Below are positions 63,384 through 64,000 of a stretch of 64,000 nucleotides of DNA, in pieces. The stretch is from Novosphingobium sp. KA1 (GTDB lineage: Bacteria; Pseudomonadota; Alphaproteobacteria; Sphingomonadales; Sphingomonadaceae), in contig NZ_CP021247.1 of assembly GCF_017309955.1 (NCBI RefSeq), positions 3,125,001-3,189,000 on the forward strand. Reading direction: 5' to 3'. The stretch's first letter is position 1. Each line of letters opens with the position of its first letter. The position numbers were made by a program, and so were the translations under genes. The notes beneath the pieces are model-generated. The model was not told where the DNA came from. It was given only the letters and a program-made list of their open reading frames with translations, and did not search any database.

Positions 63384-64000
63384 TCAGAATCCCCTGGCCA
63401 CGCCCTCCCGGCGGGGATCGGCGCCGCCAAGGTACCCCTTGGGGGTTACGACCACGGCCTGCAGCCCCGATTCCTCGCCCCTGCCGGTCGACAGCGGCAT
63501 GCCCCGCGCGGCGAGCCCGGCCATGATCGGTTCGGGGAACTTGTCGGCATTGAAGGCATCGCCCTTGGCGACAAGGTTGGGCAACGCGACGGCGTCCTGC
63601 GGCGTCATCTTCCAGTCGAGCATGGCGACCAGCACCTTGAGGTTGTAGGCCTGGATCGACGTGCCGCCCGGCGATCCCGCGGCGGCCACGAGCTTGCCCT
63701 GCGGGGTGAGGACGATGGCCGGGGCCATGCTCGAACGCGGGCGCTTGCCGGGGGCCGGGGCATTGGCGGCAGGCGCGCCGTCCTGGTCGCGCGGCGAGAA
63801 CGAGAAGTCGGTCAGCTGGTTGTTGAGGAAAAAGCCGTCGACCATGCGGCCCGAGCCGAAGATGCTTTCCACCGTCGTTGTCATCGAGACGACGTTGCCC
63901 TGCGTGTCGATGATGACGAAGTGGCTGGTACCGCCCGGTTCGGCGGTGGCATCGGGCCCGTTGACCGGCGCCCCCCTGGGCATGCCGAAGGTCACGGGAC
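63384..64000 (-). CDS. ggt: Gamma-glutamyltransferase, C-terminal part (5' end outside window)
   Basis: The last ~205 codons of a gamma-glutamyltranspeptidase. The small-subunit start GGTSHFVIIDTQGNVVSMTT contains the catalytic Thr that becomes the new N-terminus after self-cleavage. IFGSGRMVDGFFLNNQLTDF, PRSSMAPAIVL and the terminal GGADPRREGVARG are standard. The enzyme splits gamma-glutamyl bonds, for example of glutathione, in the periplasm. The large subunit is outside the window. Confidence 0.93.
   Translation of the reverse strand, partial: PVTFGMPRGAPVNGPDATAEPGGTSHFVIIDTQGNVVSMTTTVESIFGSGRMVDGFFLNNQLTDFSFSPRDQDGAPAANAPAPGKRPRSSMAPAIVLTPQGKLVAAAGSPGGTSIQAYNLKVLVAMLDWKMTPQDAVALPNLVAKGDAFNADKFPEPIMAGLAARGMPLSTGRGEESGLQAVVVTPKGYLGGADPRREGVARGF

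Overview
The window is high-GC DNA from an alphaproteobacterium, most likely a member of the Sphingomonadales (Novosphingobium/Sphingobium type). The basis is the gene order gltA-gltX-comEC-lexA-moeA-moaC-trpC, the alphaproteobacterial SOS and RpoH signals, a ROSE-type RNA thermometer upstream of a small heat-shock gene, two large TonB-dependent receptors, and Rieske/FAD catabolic genes. The genus is an inference from gene content.

Bases 1-9780 are the right-hand part of a prophage or prophage remnant, all on the + strand with mostly overlapping genes: ERF annealing protein (5' end outside the window), a protein built on ten near-identical 60-bp repeats, a coiled-coil protein, SSB, two zinc/HNH nuclease-like proteins, NinB, a truncated DUF5131/Gp37-like protein, an 869-aa helicase-methyltransferase fusion, an AlpA/excisionase-like protein and a tyrosine integrase. 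The chromosome resumes at about 9781-9845.

9845-13797 is a four-gene cluster: an Hpt-like protein, a membrane protein with a nucleotidyltransferase-like N-terminus, a DUF2336-like protein and a histidine-kinase-like protein. The Hpt-like and kinase-like proteins both lack the phosphoacceptor histidine. 13883-36912 is housekeeping: citrate synthase, GltX, ComEC, LexA, MoeA/MoaC, a trpE-x-GDC operon with a secreted phosphodiester-glycosidase lipoprotein embedded in it, PpiD, TpiA, SecG, PyrG, an AEC transporter, Hsp20 with RpoH promoter and RNA thermometer, glutaredoxin, a nitrilase-family amidase, DUF1178 and tRNA-Arg(CCT).

37082-44200 is the most interesting block. It encodes an SPFH protein with a C-terminal SHOCT-like tail, two zinc-ribbon DUF4178 proteins, a 53-aa one-helix protein, a single-unit DUF350 membrane protein, a membrane-anchored spermidine-synthase-like enzyme, a Tat-exported FAD oxidoreductase and a SpeD-type AdoMet decarboxylase. 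Tight spacing suggests one membrane-associated system that makes and then oxidises or uses an aminopropylated product. Its role is not known to me.

44294-52863 reads as an exported scavenging operon: TonB receptor, PhoD-like phosphatase, acid phosphatase/phospholipase-C-like phosphoesterase, M20 peptidase and amidohydrolase. 52865-64000 holds an acyltransferase, then a TetR-controlled catabolic region with a Rieske oxygenase, a phytoene-desaturase-like FAD enzyme, an APC permease, a second TonB receptor, a TPR-sulfotransferase and the end of a gamma-glutamyltransferase gene. A 268-bp segment bounded by 33-bp perfect inverted repeats sits exactly between the Rieske and FAD genes. It may be a MITE-like insertion or an invertible segment.
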